A stretch of 6,402 bases of DNA, taken from NCBI GenBank assembly GCA_946886275.1, contig CAMPIH010000135.1, forward strand, positions 1 to 6,402. The letters run 5' to 3'. Each line of letters begins with the position of its first letter. Position 1 is the first letter of the stretch. The DNA is from an uncultured Sphingosinicella sp. (lineage in GTDB: Bacteria > Pseudomonadota > Alphaproteobacteria > Sphingomonadales > Sphingomonadaceae). Positions 5,877-6,402 of this stretch are shown here, piece by piece. A program made the position numbers and the translations under genes. The notes under the pieces were generated by a model that had not been told where the DNA came from, searched no databases, and saw nothing but the letters and a program-made list of their open reading frames with translations.

Positions 5877-6402
5877 ATGTCGATCGCCATTCGAACGAGC
5901 CTGGAAGAACCGGAGACCGGCCAGGCCTTCGTTCCGCATCGCCCTCAGCGGCCCGAAAAAGCGGAAGCCGGCCGCCCGTTCCGGGTCGTTTCCGAATATC
6001 AGCCGTCCGGCGATCAGCCCCGGGCGATCGGCGAGCTCGTCGACGAGCTTCAGGGCGGGGAGAGGACCCAGGTCCTTCTCGGCGTCACCGGCTCGGGCAA
6101 GACCTTCACCATGGCCAAGGTGATCGAGGCGCTTCAGCGGCCGGCGCTGGTGCTCGCCCCGAACAAGATTCTCGCCGCCCAGCTCTATGGCGAGTTCAAG
6201 AGCTTCTTTCCCGACAATGCGGTCGAATATTTCGTCAGCTATTACGATTATTACCAGCCCGAGGCCTATGTGCCCCGCTCCGACACCTACATCGAGAAGG
6301 AAAGCTCGGTGAACGAGGCGATCGACCGGATGCGCCATTCGGCGACCCGCTCGCTCCTCGAGCGCGACGACGTCATCATCGTCGCCTCGGTGTCCTGCCT
6401 CT
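5877..6402 (+). CDS. uvrB: UvrABC excinuclease subunit B, N-terminal part, 3'-truncated
   Basis: UvrB is the damage-verifying helicase-like subunit of nucleotide excision repair; it is loaded by UvrA and recruits UvrC. The first 175 residues are present and the frame runs off the window without a stop. Seen are the adenine-recognition Q motif region [13 protein letters not shown] (39-51), Walker A GVTGSGKT (69-76), motif Ia [14 protein letters not shown] (94-107), and the damage-probing beta-hairpin region from [13 protein letters not shown] (119-131) to about residue 157. The N-terminus ([18 protein letters not shown]) is about 30 residues longer than in E. coli UvrB, as in alphaproteobacterial homologues. 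ATG at 5877 is chosen because family similarity begins right after it; no clear ribosome binding site precedes it. It is divergent from the lipoprotein cluster. uvrB is commonly SOS-induced, but that cannot be shown here. Confidence 0.96.
   Translation, partial: MSIAIRTSLEEPETGQAFVPHRPQRPEKAEAGRPFRVVSEYQPSGDQPRAIGELVDELQGGERTQVLLGVTGSGKTFTMAKVIEALQRPALVLAPNKILAAQLYGEFKSFFPDNAVEYFVSYYDYYQPEAYVPRSDTYIEKESSVNEAIDRMRHSATRSLLERDDVIIVASVSCL

Noticed and set aside
5806..5906. GAAC half-sites upstream of and inside the start of uvrB, considered as a LexA box
   Set aside because: The upstream GAAC has no partner at 7-base spacing. The pair inside uvrB is spaced by 10 bases and is explained by the conserved coding sequence.
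5832..6338. A 168-codon open frame on the minus strand at the right end
   Set aside because: It lies antisense to uvrB, whose plus-strand frame shows Walker A and other helicase motifs. The minus frame resembles no protein and is a by-product of GC-rich coding.

Overview
The window is GC-rich, densely coded bacterial chromosome. The error-prone polymerase DnaE2, the alphaproteobacterial-style N-terminal extension of UvrB, and the small DUF3617-type lipoproteins together suggest an alphaproteobacterium, most likely in or near the Sphingomonadales. That placement rests on recalled family features, not on a search.

Layout. A 5'-truncated dnaE2 (translesion polymerase; bases 1-2001, plus strand) opens the window. 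Two more plus-strand genes follow closely: a small exported protein of unknown function (2090-2536) and a membrane-anchored metallo-beta-lactamase-fold hydrolase resembling N-acylphosphatidylethanolamine phospholipase D (2566-3696). A four-gene minus-strand cluster then converges on them. In transcription order it holds three paralogous DUF3617-like lipoproteins (5743-5240, 5123-4593, 4596-4063) and a glyoxalase/VOC-fold protein (4066-3626). The last three genes of the cluster are joined by two four-base ATGA stop/start overlaps. The VOC gene runs 71 bases into the 3' end of the hydrolase gene. After a 133-base divergent intergenic region, uvrB (nucleotide excision repair) starts at 5877 on the plus strand and leaves the window unfinished.

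How the genes relate. The two ends encode DNA-damage functions, translesion synthesis and nucleotide excision repair, which are classically SOS-linked, but no convincing LexA box is visible here. The middle encodes envelope proteins: one exported protein, one inner-membrane-anchored hydrolase probably acting on lipid-like or phosphodiester substrates, and three lipoproteins. The clearest unusual feature is the lipoprotein triplet. The three are well diverged but share a four-cysteine framework, with exactly 18 residues between the second and third cysteines in each, plus a C-terminal S(G/S)RRxGxC motif.

Nothing here amounts to a clear new defence, mobile or RNA system. No RNA genes, CRISPR arrays, insertion sequences or attachment sites were seen. 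No gene-free stretch exceeds 300 bases.
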